Below, piece after piece: positions 1 through 7,469 of a stretch of DNA of 13,005 nucleotides. A program made the position numbers and the translations under genes. The notes below the pieces were generated by a model, which made no database searches, was not told the origin of the DNA, and was given only the letters and a program-made list of their open reading frames with translations. Source of the DNA: Lentisphaeria bacterium (GTDB taxonomy: Bacteria > Verrucomicrobiota > Lentisphaeria > Victivallales > UBA1829); NCBI GenBank assembly GCA_017456805.1, contig JAFTIQ010000080.1:1-13005 (forward strand), read 5' to 3'. Every line of letters starts with the position of its first letter. The stretch's first letter is position 1.

Positions 1-1281
1 CTGATTTTGAGCGGGATCGCTTTGTGGAGCTGTTTTCTTCCCCTGATGCGGTATTTTGAATATTACTTTTTCTGCTATACGGATTTTTGTCTGGCGGCAG
101 TGATGGCGGTTGTGCTTTACAAGGTGTTGACTTTGCGGAAATATGAGATGAGCGATCTGTTTTTCTTATCGCTTTTGAACTGCTGGCTGTTTATGATGCG
201 GAATGCGGGATGGGGATATTCTCTGGCGGTTCTGGTATTGTTTGGAATTCTGCTGATCGTTGACCGGAGACAGGCGTTTTACCGGGAAGACGGGAGGTGT
301 TCGCCGGGGAAGATTTTTGCGATATTTTGTGTGTTTTTGCTTCCTGTTCTGCTGAAACTTTCCTGGGAGTATCAGTTATCCTGTTACGGAACAGAGCTCC
401 GTTTCGGCGGAAATAAGATTTCCTGGCATGGGATTCAGGAAATGTTCGGGAGTTCCGGCGCGTTCGGCTGGATCTGCCTGAAAGCGTTTCTGACAAAGAT
501 CTGGAGTTTTCTCCTTGTCCCTGTGCTGCTGTGTGTGCTTGGATTTTCAGCGGGAAAATGGGTTCGGGATAAGGCGGTCCTTCGCGGTTTGAAAGTGAAT
601 TCGCTCTTTTTTTCTGCGGCGGCGATTTTCTTTTTTGGCTGGATGTTTCTTTATTATCTGTTTGAATTTGAATCCGGGACGAAATTTCCTTCGTTGGCAC
701 GGTACTGTATCGGTTTTTTCATTATCCCTGTATTGACAGCTCTATTCCTGCTGATGGATGAGTTTGGAGAACGTTGTGCGGTTCAAACGGTAACGGGGTG
801 GAAGAAGAGGGGGCTTATTCTGCTTTGCGGATTGATGATTGCGGGGCATGGATATTGCTGTGTCAAATTGCTTCCGGCAAATTATGCATACCGCAGATGG
901 AGGAGAGAGTGTAATGAAGTTCTGAAATATTCGGATCTGTTTGTCCGTGGAGTGAAATTCGGTCATATTTCAACCAGCGGGAACGGATTCAAAGGATTTT
1001 ATCTGCAGTCATTATTTCCTTACGAGTACACGAAAGAGCTACCGGAAGATCCGGTTCTTCCGGGCACGGTCAAGGAGCGTATGTACAGTGTTCCTGTGAC
1101 ACCGGAGGAGTTGCGGAAATCCTTTCTTCAGGTTCAATATGTTTATCTTGATGATCCGAAAGAAGATTTTCTTGCGGCTTACCGATCGGTTTTTGCGGAT
1201 GGTTTTGAGCCGGAACTTTCAACGATCCGGGAACGTCTGTTTCAAGTTGCAGAGGATGGGAAACTGAAACCGCTGGAGTGA
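1..1281 (+). CDS. Multi-pass membrane protein, possibly GT-C-type glycosyltransferase (5' end cut off)
   Basis: The reading frame is open from base 1, so the gene starts left of the window; a TTG at 7 is in frame but has no reason to be the start. The visible 426 residues hold about eight hydrophobic segments (roughly residues 27-44, 52-66, 70-88, 104-120, 162-183, 201-222, 234-252 and 270-288), then a soluble C-terminal part of about 135 residues rich in charged residues. A segment ending in an Arg-Tyr pair just before a membrane helix (about 232-236) and the many-helix-plus-soluble-tail layout recall GT-C glycosyltransferases that use lipid-linked sugars, but the catalytic N-terminal loop is not in the window, so this is weak inference. 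Nine or more TTA, CTA and TCA codons occur here, codons that the neighbouring operon largely avoids. The gene converges on the kinase gene with 2 bases between stops. Confidence 0.75.
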   Translation: MILSGIALWSCFLPLMRYFEYYFFCYTDFCLAAVMAVVLYKVLTLRKYEMSDLFFLSLLNCWLFMMRNAGWGYSLAVLVLFGILLIVDRRQAFYREDGRCSPGKIFAIFCVFLLPVLLKLSWEYQLSCYGTELRFGGNKISWHGIQEMFGSSGAFGWICLKAFLTKIWSFLLVPVLLCVLGFSAGKWVRDKAVLRGLKVNSLFFSAAAIFFFGWMFLYYLFEFESGTKFPSLARYCIGFFIIPVLTALFLLMDEFGERCAVQTVTGWKKRGLILLCGLMIAGHGYCCVKLLPANYAYRRWRRECNEVLKYSDLFVRGVKFGHISTSGNGFKGFYLQSLFPYEYTKELPEDPVLPGTVKERMYSVPVTPEELRKSFLQVQYVYLDDPKEDFLAAYRSVFADGFEPELSTIRERLFQVAEDGKLKPLE

Positions 1282-1297
1282 CTTCAGTTTGCGGTTT
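1261..1297. terminator. Possible bidirectional terminator between convergent genes
   Basis: Two alternative perfect inverted repeats overlap here: AAACTGAA (1261-1268) with TTCAGTTT (1283-1290), and AAACCGC (1267-1273) with GCGGTTT (1291-1297). In the second fold an inner stem CTGGA/TTCAG can also form. The structure spans both stop codons of the converging genes. The following T-run on either strand is short (about four), so an intrinsic terminator is plausible but not strong. Confidence 0.35.
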
Positions 1298-2306
1298 TAC
1301 AGGAAAAGAGAGTCAGATAACTCCGGAGTTCTTCTGCGAATTCAGCGACGGAGGAGTAGCGTTTTTCCCGGAGGGGGTGGAGTGCTTTTTTGAGGATTTC
1401 CCTGAGTTTCGGAGCGATTGCGAATCCGAATTTATGACGGATGGGATTCCGTTTTCCATCCAGGATCTTCAGAAGGATCTCCCGCTGGCTTTTTCCGGTA
1501 AATGCTTTGGAGAGGGTTACGATTTCAAAAAGGATCAATCCCAAAGTAAAGATTTCGGATTTGACATCCATGGTTTCGCCCCGGACGACTTCGGGAGCGA
1601 GATAGCTTGGGGTTCCTGAAATGGAATCTTTCAGGGGTTGATCCTGGGGGGAATCGACGATGATTTGAGCGTTTCCCCAATCCATGAGGAAGATATCGTG
1701 TTTGTTTTCGATCATGATATTTCCGGGTTTCAGGTCACCATGGATTACCCGTTTTGAGTGGGCAAAAGCCACGGCATCGCAGATACGGATGAAGAGATCG
1801 ATTCTGTCATGCAGGGATTTCCGTTCGCTTGCGCGGGATAATTTTTTTGCGGCATAATCTTCGCGGATCTGTTTGAGATAATCTCTGAGGGATTCGCCGC
1901 GGATCTCTTTCATGATGATATGCAGTCCGCCGATGGAATCTTTCGCGATTCCATAGACTGGAGGGATTCCGGGGTGTTCCAGCTGAGCCATGAGCTGAGC
2001 TTCCCGGATGAAAGCGCGTTTTTTTGCGGGATTGGAGAGCAATCCTTTGAGCAGGGATTTCAAGGCGACGGTCCGTTTCAGGAAACGGTCTTCTGCAATA
2101 GAGATGATGGCATTTCCGCCGGAATTGAGTTCCCTGATAATGGTATACTCCTGTTCCAGATCCGGGAAAACGATGATTGCATCCGTGTTGATTTGAACGG
2201 AGCCGGGATCCGGAACAGAAGAAGTCACGAACCGTTCGGAAAAAGGTCTCCCGTATTCCGGTTTTGAAACCGGGACTGGAGATTTTCTTTTTCCGGAAGG
2301 CTTCAT
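1284..2306 (-). CDS. Ser/Thr protein kinase, PknB-like, non-RD
   Basis: A 340-residue cytosolic protein: about 50 residues of basic, low-complexity leader followed by one eukaryote-like kinase domain (about 54-330) and no transmembrane or sensor domain behind it. The ATP-binding lysine K83 (VALK), the alpha-C glutamate E102, the catalytic loop HGDLKPGN (189-196, base D191, N196), the metal site DWG (209-211) and the APE motif (237-239) are all present. The HRD arginine is replaced by glycine, making this a non-RD kinase that should not need activation-loop phosphorylation. The glycine loop (61-68, NSGGNAII) keeps only the two central glycines. Catalytic Lys/Asp/Asp are intact, so activity is likely. 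The start has an AAGGGA ribosome site a few bases upstream, at the end of pgi; the gap to pgi is 11 bases, so the two are almost certainly co-transcribed. The substrate is unknown. Confidence 0.93.
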   Translation of the reverse strand: MKPSGKRKSPVPVSKPEYGRPFSERFVTSSVPDPGSVQINTDAIIVFPDLEQEYTIIRELNSGGNAIISIAEDRFLKRTVALKSLLKGLLSNPAKKRAFIREAQLMAQLEHPGIPPVYGIAKDSIGGLHIIMKEIRGESLRDYLKQIREDYAAKKLSRASERKSLHDRIDLFIRICDAVAFAHSKRVIHGDLKPGNIMIENKHDIFLMDWGNAQIIVDSPQDQPLKDSISGTPSYLAPEVVRGETMDVKSEIFTLGLILFEIVTLSKAFTGKSQREILLKILDGKRNPIRHKFGFAIAPKLREILKKALHPLREKRYSSVAEFAEELRSYLTLFSCKTAN

Positions 2307-2317
2307 GATTCAGTCCC

Positions 2318-3907
2318 TTATCTTACGCTGTAAACCCAGCCTTTATCGTTGTTCCAGCTGCGTTCGATGGCGAAGGGCAGGATTCTCTTGCCGGGATTTG
2401 CCGCCAGTTTTGCGAGGATCCCATCCAGTTCATATTCTTTTCCTTCGGGGAGGTCGAGGATCTGAACGAATTCAGCGGCGGTTCCGGAGAAGGGAACTTT
2501 TTCTGCCAGTTTTTCTTCTGCACCGGTGAGGAGTTCGATCACGCTGCGGCTTGCCAGTTTGTAAGCCTGAACTCCGGGCTGATGGAATGCATTGATGTGA
2601 ATGAGCTCTGCATAAGCGGCAACTGCACGTTCATAGAGAGCGATGAGCATCCCGAGATTGAAGGCGTCGACTTTATTGAGACGGAGTTCGATCACCTGAC
2701 GTCCTTTTCCGCGGAGCGCGTTGGAAAGGCCGGTCATGAATCCGTGGAGGTAATCGCCCATATCGATTCCCTTTGCGATGGGAGCGCCCATGGCATCTTC
2801 CAGGATTTCGATGAATGTGACAAAGAAATCGTCGCGTCCGTCATTGAGCTGCTGGATGAATGCGTGAGCATCGGTTCCGCCTTTGTTTCCGAAGACGTTC
2901 AAGCCCTGATGAACGGTTTTTCCATCCAGATCTTTTTCTTTTCCGAGGCTTTCCATGACGAGCTGCTGGAGGTAGCGGGACATGAGGACGAGTCTGTCGG
3001 AATAGGGAACGATCACCATATTGCGGTCGCCTTTTCCATTTCCGGCGATATACCAGACAGCGGAAAGCATGTAAGCGGGGTTCTTTGTGAGGACTGCGTT
3101 TCTGGTGAGCGCATCCATGTGGCAGGCACCGTCGAGGAGGGCTTTGAAATCGATTCCGGCAAGAGCAGCGGGGAGGTGTCCGACGATGCTTGTTTCGCTG
3201 GTTCTTCCGCCGATGGATTCTGCCATTTCGAAGACTTTGAGCCATTTTTCGCCGCGAGCGAGATTATCGAGTTCGCTTTCCCGCATGGTGATTGCGCAGG
3301 CATGTTTGGTGAAATCCAAACCTGCTGCTGCAAATTTATCCATACAGGCTTTCATATTGTTTTTGGTTTCCTGGGTTCCGCCGGATTTGGAGATATTGAC
3401 CACGAGCGTTGTTTCGAGGTTGGAAACTTCCAGAGCATCGGCAAGACCGGAGGTGTCGGTGTTATCGAGGAAATAGATTTTGAGATTTCCGTTTCTTGCG
3501 GCATCGCTTTTTTCATTCCAGTAGGGGCCGTTGACAGCCATCTGGAGAAGCTGGGGTCCGAGGGCGGAGCCGCCGATGCCGTTGATATAAGCGGATTCGA
3601 ATTTCTTTCCGGTGGATCCGGTGATTTTTCCGGTACGGATTCCTTCAGCGAACTCTTCGACTGCCTGAAACTCCGGAGATCCGGTATAAACGGAACGGTC
3701 GGTAAAATGAGTGACTTTCCGGTTTTCATCGGGGTTTTTGATTTCCCCTTTTTCGATTTTCTGCATTTCTGCATGAACCCCGGCGAACCGTTCGGACATT
3801 TCTGTGATTGCGCCATCCTGAAATTTCATTCCGGCAAAATTGATCTGAAAACCTGTTTTTCCGTCCACAAAAGTATATTTGTGACAGCGTTCCATCCAAT
3901 CGTTCAT
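2318..3907 (-). CDS. pgi: Glucose-6-phosphate isomerase
   Basis: Interconverts glucose 6-phosphate and fructose 6-phosphate in glycolysis and gluconeogenesis; cytosolic. At 529 residues it is longer than the 450-residue Firmicutes form and matches the long form that I associate with cyanobacteria and chlamydiae. Visible motifs are GIGGSALGP (110-118), the phosphate-binding SIS motif SKSGGTQET (173-181), SIGGRTSETS (231-240, Arg235), the catalytic glutamate region VMESLGK (317-323, E319), GNKGGTDAH (340-348) and the second signature FHQPGVQAYK (441-450) with the catalytic lysine. The His in that last motif, where short enzymes have Asp, appears normal for the long form; the Gln for Glu is a smaller deviation. 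The start has AGGGAG eight bases upstream and a good promoter behind it. The kinase gene follows after 11 bases. Confidence 0.97.
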   Translation of the reverse strand: MNDWMERCHKYTFVDGKTGFQINFAGMKFQDGAITEMSERFAGVHAEMQKIEKGEIKNPDENRKVTHFTDRSVYTGSPEFQAVEEFAEGIRTGKITGSTGKKFESAYINGIGGSALGPQLLQMAVNGPYWNEKSDAARNGNLKIYFLDNTDTSGLADALEVSNLETTLVVNISKSGGTQETKNNMKACMDKFAAAGLDFTKHACAITMRESELDNLARGEKWLKVFEMAESIGGRTSETSIVGHLPAALAGIDFKALLDGACHMDALTRNAVLTKNPAYMLSAVWYIAGNGKGDRNMVIVPYSDRLVLMSRYLQQLVMESLGKEKDLDGKTVHQGLNVFGNKGGTDAHAFIQQLNDGRDDFFVTFIEILEDAMGAPIAKGIDMGDYLHGFMTGLSNALRGKGRQVIELRLNKVDAFNLGMLIALYERAVAAYAELIHINAFHQPGVQAYKLASRSVIELLTGAEEKLAEKVPFSGTAAEFVQILDLPEGKEYELDGILAKLAANPGKRILPFAIERSWNNDKGWVYSVR

Positions 3908-3955
3908 AAAATTAACTCCCTGTGTGGTTGTGTTATTTTTTGCAAATCAACTGGA

Positions 3956-3984
3956 AATATACACCTTGCAGGATGATTTTTCAA
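3956..3984 (-). promoter_or_regulatory. Sigma70-type promoter of pgi and the kinase gene
   Basis: Read on the minus strand: -35 TTGAAA (3984-3979), a 17-base spacer, and -10 TATATT (3961-3956). Each hexamer differs from consensus at one position and the spacing is ideal. Predicted transcription start is near 3949, giving a leader of about 42 bases before the pgi ATG. Confidence 0.6.
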
Positions 3985-3986
3985 AT

Positions 3987-4018
3987 CTTGAAAACGGTTT
4001 TTCTCATACGTTTTTCAG
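3987..4018. repeat. Imperfect inverted repeat in the divergent pgi / amidohydrolase intergenic region
   Basis: CTTGAAAACG (3987-3996) can pair with CGTTTTTCAG (4009-4018), with one mismatch and one G-T pair, around a 12-base AT-rich spacer. It sits just upstream of the pgi -35 box and upstream of possible plus-strand -10 boxes (GATAAT at 4027-4032, TATATT at 4071-4076, neither with a convincing -35). It could be an operator or a chance A/T-tract pairing. Confidence 0.25.
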
Positions 4019-4109
4019 AAAAAAAAGATAATGAGGGACTGGAAAAATGTGGAATATGGTGTAGATTACTTATATTCTATTAAAGTAGATTGGAGAGAAG
4101 AAACAGCTC

Positions 4110-5300
4110 ATGAATGAATTCTCACAGTATATCGGACTTTATCAAGGGGATCTTCACAGGATCTCATCTTCCATTCATGCCAATCCTGAAATTGCGTTTC
4201 AGGAAAAAAAATCTTCAGAATTGCTCATCACTTATCTGGAACGGCAGGGATTTACTGCTGAACGGAATTTCAAAGAAATGGAAACTGCTTTCCGGATCAC
4301 GCACGATGTCTGCGGCGGCGGGAAACGCGTTCTGTTCATCAGTGAATATGATGCTCTGCCCGGATTGGGACATGCCTGCGGTCACAATCTGATCGCTGTT
4401 TCCGGGATTGCCGCTTTTCTGGCAACTGTCCGTTATGCAGAAGCCCATCAGATTTCTGCAACCTTTACTCTGATCGGAACTCCCGCGGAAGAGAATTACG
4501 GCGGGAAAACGATTCTGAAGGAAAGAGGCGCATTTGAAGGGTATGATGTATGTTTTCTGCTTCATCCATTCGCCGGGACTGCAACCGATCCGGGGTGGCT
4601 TTCCTCGGTGAAGATCAGAGTGACTTTCACCGGACGCGCTTCTCATGCGGCATCCAAGCCGGAAGATGGATTGAATGCTCTGGATGCGGCAGTTCTGCTT
4701 TACAACTCTGTTTCCATGTGGCGGCAGCAGCTTCCGGAACGTGCCCGGATCCATGGTATCTTTATTGATGGCGGCAAAGCTCCGAACATCATTCCGGAAC
4801 GGTCGGAAATGTTCTGGAACGTCCGTGCGCCGGAATTGAAATCCGCAGGGGAAATGAGAGAACGTTTTCACAGAATGGTGCAGGCTGCGGCAGAGGCGAC
4901 TGGAACGACTGCGGCGGAAGAGATTGTGTCCGTTTATGAGCCTTCTGTTTTCAATGCTCCGTTGAATCAGCTTTACGGAGATCTCTGGAAGGACATGTTC
5001 GGAGAAGAGATCCTCCGCGGCAACGGAACTGAGGGGCGCGCTTCTTCTGATTTCGGAGATGTTTCCACCCTGATTCCCGGTGCAAATTATCTTTATGATA
5101 TCACCAATGGAGCAGATCATCCGCTTCATACAGCGGAATTCCGGGAGGATGCCGCATGTGATTATGCCTTTGAAAATACCATGCGGGCATCGGCGGTCAC
5201 CGCAGCGGCGGCAGTACGCTTTCTGGAGGATCCCGAATTCAGTGAAAAAGTCTATGCCGATTGGAAACGACAAATTGACAAAGCAAGAAAGGACCGTTGA
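4110..5300 (+). CDS. M20-family metallo-amidohydrolase / dipeptidase
   Basis: A 396-residue cytosolic two-zinc hydrolase of peptidase family M20 (subgroup of AbgB, PM20D2 and related amidohydrolases), cleaving an amide bond in a small dipeptide or N-acyl amino acid; the exact substrate cannot be read. The first metal-site motif lies at 78-93 (SEYDALPGLGHACGHN; C90 and H92 as metal ligands), the E127-E128 pair gives the catalytic base and a ligand, H152 and the late H340 complete the site, and GRASHAA (175-181) opens the inserted dimerisation domain (about 168-280). The YDALPG-GHACGHN wording fits the PM20D2/AbgB subgroup better than DapE or ArgE. The ATG at 4110 has GGAGAG twelve bases upstream; a second ATG at 4114 is out of frame. 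It heads the six-gene run, and the next gene begins 3 bases after its stop. Confidence 0.9.
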   Translation: MNEFSQYIGLYQGDLHRISSSIHANPEIAFQEKKSSELLITYLERQGFTAERNFKEMETAFRITHDVCGGGKRVLFISEYDALPGLGHACGHNLIAVSGIAAFLATVRYAEAHQISATFTLIGTPAEENYGGKTILKERGAFEGYDVCFLLHPFAGTATDPGWLSSVKIRVTFTGRASHAASKPEDGLNALDAAVLLYNSVSMWRQQLPERARIHGIFIDGGKAPNIIPERSEMFWNVRAPELKSAGEMRERFHRMVQAAAEATGTTAAEEIVSVYEPSVFNAPLNQLYGDLWKDMFGEEILRGNGTEGRASSDFGDVSTLIPGANYLYDITNGADHPLHTAEFREDAACDYAFENTMRASAVTAAAAVRFLEDPEFSEKVYADWKRQIDKARKDR

Positions 5301-5303
5301 AAA

Positions 5304-6149
5304 ATGGCTCAGAAAGAATCAAAATTGGAAGAAATGAACCTGACAAAACGGTTGGCTGTCTGCGGAGCTGCCCCACGGCGGAAAGCGGCAGAGCTGATCA
5401 AAAATGGAAACGTGACCGTCAATGGCGAGATTCAGACCAACCCGGCGACTCTTGTGACCATGAGAGATAAAGTCTGCCTGAATGGAAAACCTGTCAATAA
5501 GATGCCCACACATGTTTATATCATGCTGAACAAACCAAGAGGATATGTCTGTACCAACAATGATCCTCATGCAAAAAAACGGGCATTGGATCTGATCAAT
5601 CTGAGAGAAGATCTGCGGCTTTTTTCCTGCGGCAGATTGGATAAGGACAGCGAAGGGCTGATTCTGTTTACCAATGACGGAGAGTTTGCCGACCGCATTA
5701 CCCATCCGGGGAACGGTGTGTTCAAAACCTATGCGCTCTCTGTGGATCATGCGTTTACCTCCGCAGAGCTTCAGAAAATGTGCGATGGAATCACTCATGA
5801 AGGAGAAACGCTTCATGCTGAAGATATCTATCAGACCGGTCCCCGGAAATATCTGATTGTGCTGATGGAAGGGAAAAACCGGGAAATCCGGCGAATGGCG
5901 GAATATCTCGGAAACGAAGTCAACCGCTTGGAACGGGTCGTGATCGGCAACTTGAAACGCGGGCTCCTCCGTCCCGGACAGTGGCGGTTTATGTCCAAAA
6001 AAGATATTGCCCTTGCATTGAATCTGGAAATCACGGATCCTGAAATGAGACGTTTTCCGGATGATCTGCTCCGGACTCAGCTGAAGACCGGAACCCCCAA
6101 TGCCCCATTTTGTAAAAGAAAACCCAGACCCCCAAAGAAGGAGGCTTGA
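5304..6149 (+). CDS. rRNA pseudouridine synthase, RsuA/RluB/RluF family
   Basis: Isomerises a specific uridine in ribosomal RNA to pseudouridine. The 281-residue protein has an N-terminal S4 RNA-binding domain (about 12-60, with the family's RR-x-A-x-x-L-I-x-x-G pattern at 25-35), then the synthase domain starting at MLNKPRG (74-80). The family signature GRLDKDSEGLILFTND (110-125) carries the catalytic aspartate D113, and EGKNREIRRM (189-198) is the second conserved block. The tail (about 268-281) is short, basic and proline-rich. Which rRNA site it modifies cannot be decided: RluB, RluF and RsuA share this layout. The ATG at 5304 is preferred because AAAGGA lies ten bases upstream inside the end of the amidohydrolase gene; an in-frame ATG at 5334 would also keep the whole S4 domain. 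Confidence 0.94.
   Translation: MAQKESKLEEMNLTKRLAVCGAAPRRKAAELIKNGNVTVNGEIQTNPATLVTMRDKVCLNGKPVNKMPTHVYIMLNKPRGYVCTNNDPHAKKRALDLINLREDLRLFSCGRLDKDSEGLILFTNDGEFADRITHPGNGVFKTYALSVDHAFTSAELQKMCDGITHEGETLHAEDIYQTGPRKYLIVLMEGKNREIRRMAEYLGNEVNRLERVVIGNLKRGLLRPGQWRFMSKKDIALALNLEITDPEMRRFPDDLLRTQLKTGTPNAPFCKRKPRPPKKEA
6138..6144 (+). promoter_or_regulatory. Ribosome binding site deciding the phosphofructokinase start
   Basis: AAGGAGG, nine bases before the ATG at 6154 and inside the last codons of the pseudouridine synthase gene. It rules out the longer reading from an ATG at 6100, which would overlap that gene by 50 bases and has no such site. Confidence 0.8.
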
Positions 6150-6153
6150 GCTT

Positions 6154-7455
6154 ATGAGCAATCAAATCCCGCTGAAAGAACCCGATATTTTTGAAATTCA
6201 GCATCTCGGAGAATGTAAATTCGATTCTCCTGTGAAAAATGCCAATTTCACTCCCATTGATGCAAAGATCCTTTACGACCGGGATTTTTCCATCATGAAA
6301 AAACGCTATCTGGAGCATAATAAAGTCTTTGCAATGGAAAAAGCCGGGCCCCGTGCAAAAATCTTTCATGATCCGGCATGGAGCAAAGCCGCGATCCTTA
6401 CAGCCGGCGGGCTCTGTCCGGGTTTGAATGACGTGATCAAAAGTATTACGCTTACCTTGAAGCATCAGTATCATATTCCCGTTGTTTACGGGATCCGTTA
6501 CGGGTATGCAGGGCTGAATCCCGCTTGCGGTCACAAGCCCATAATTCTTGATGAAAATACGGTGGACGGGATCCATGAACAGGGGGGGACGATCCTTGCC
6601 TCCTCCCGGGGTGCTCAGGATACGGAAACCATGCTGGAAACACTTGTCCGCATGGATATCAATCTTCTGTTCTGCATCGGCGGGGATGGAACGCTCCGGG
6701 CGGCACATGATCTGGCAGTCGCCGCAAAAAAACATGAGCTGAATATCAGTATTGTGGGTGTGCCGAAGACCATTGACAATGATATTTCCTGCATGGATAA
6801 AACATTCGGGTTTGAAACTGCTGTCTATGCAACGAATCCTATCATTTCTGTGGCGCACAATGAGGCAAAAGGCGCATATAACGGAGTTGGTCTGATCCAT
6901 GTGATGGGGCGTGATTCAGGTTTCATCGCAGCTTATGCAGCCCTGGCAAATACCCATGCAAACTTCTGTCTGATCCCCGAAGAAAAGTTCAGTCTGGAAG
7001 ATGGGGAAGATGCGTTTCTTCCAAAACTGTTTGAGCGGCTTCAGCGGAGACATCATGCAGTTGTGATCGTTGCGGAAGGAGCCGGACAGGATTTGATCGG
7101 CGGTTCCAGAGAAAAGGATAAATCCGGAAATGTTCTTCATGAAAACATCGGACTGTTCCTGAAAGACAAGATCAAGGAATATTCCAAAAAGGTCGGGATC
7201 GAAGCTACCATCAAATACTTTGATCCGACTTATACGATCCGCGGGATCCCTGCGAACGGAACGGATGCTGTTTTCTGTCTGCTTCTCGGACAGAACGCTG
7301 TTCATGCTGCGATGGCAGGCTGTACTGATATGGTGGTGGGGCACTGGAATGAATCCTTTACGCACGTTCCCATTCCGATGGCTGTCCGGGAACGGAAAAA
7401 AATTGATATCAACGGGTCGCTCTGGCGTGCATTGCGCATGACGACTTCCTGCTGA
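6154..7455 (+). CDS. 6-phosphofructokinase, plant/trypanosome-like group, probably ATP-dependent
   Basis: Phosphorylates fructose 6-phosphate to fructose 1,6-bisphosphate in glycolysis. The 433-residue protein carries TAGGLCPGLN (83-92), GGDGT (176-180), PKTIDND (204-210, catalytic base D208), MGRDSGFIA (251-259), IVAEGA (305-310) and a block at 354-387 (KYFDPTY, then GQNAVHAAMAG) that closely recalls plant and trypanosome enzymes. G179 occupies the place of E. coli Gly104, where PPi-dependent enzymes have Asp; K205 occupies the place of Gly124, where PPi enzymes also have Lys. The Gly/Lys pair is the one found in plant and trypanosome ATP-dependent enzymes, so ATP is predicted, although many automatic annotations would say PPi. 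The start is fixed by the strong AAGGAGG site. The gene lies 4 bases after the pseudouridine synthase gene and divergent from pgi. Confidence 0.94.
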   Translation: MSNQIPLKEPDIFEIQHLGECKFDSPVKNANFTPIDAKILYDRDFSIMKKRYLEHNKVFAMEKAGPRAKIFHDPAWSKAAILTAGGLCPGLNDVIKSITLTLKHQYHIPVVYGIRYGYAGLNPACGHKPIILDENTVDGIHEQGGTILASSRGAQDTETMLETLVRMDINLLFCIGGDGTLRAAHDLAVAAKKHELNISIVGVPKTIDNDISCMDKTFGFETAVYATNPIISVAHNEAKGAYNGVGLIHVMGRDSGFIAAYAALANTHANFCLIPEEKFSLEDGEDAFLPKLFERLQRRHHAVVIVAEGAGQDLIGGSREKDKSGNVLHENIGLFLKDKIKEYSKKVGIEATIKYFDPTYTIRGIPANGTDAVFCLLLGQNAVHAAMAGCTDMVVGHWNESFTHVPIPMAVRERKKIDINGSLWRALRMTTSC

Positions 7456-7457
7456 AA

Positions 7458-7462
7458 AAGGA
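7458..7462 (+). promoter_or_regulatory. Ribosome binding site favouring the ATG at 7470
   Basis: AAGGA follows the phosphofructokinase stop. It is seven bases from the ATG at 7470 but only one base from the ATG at 7464, so the shorter reading is favoured. The choice changes only two residues of the signal peptide. Confidence 0.55.
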
Positions 7463-7469
7463 AATGAAA

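Noticed and set aside
2582..3976. 464-codon open frame on the plus strand opposite pgi
   Set aside because: Same register effect; the minus-strand frame carries all the glucose-6-phosphate isomerase motifs.
4027..4076. Plus-strand promoter for the six-gene run (GATAAT at 4027 or TATATT at 4071)
   Set aside because: A promoter must exist nearby, but neither -10 candidate has a recognisable -35 box at proper spacing, so I do not place it.
4215..5273. 352-codon minus-strand frame opposite the amidohydrolase
   Set aside because: Codon-register shadow without recognisable motifs; the plus-strand frame has the M20 metal-site residues.
6100..6153. 18-codon N-terminal extension of phosphofructokinase from the ATG at 6100
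   Set aside because: It overlaps the pseudouridine synthase gene, and the AAGGAGG site at 6138-6144 clearly serves the ATG at 6154.
6031..6900. 289-codon minus-strand frame across the pseudouridine synthase/phosphofructokinase joint
   Set aside because: Shadow of the phosphofructokinase gene; no ribosome site or domain pattern supports it.
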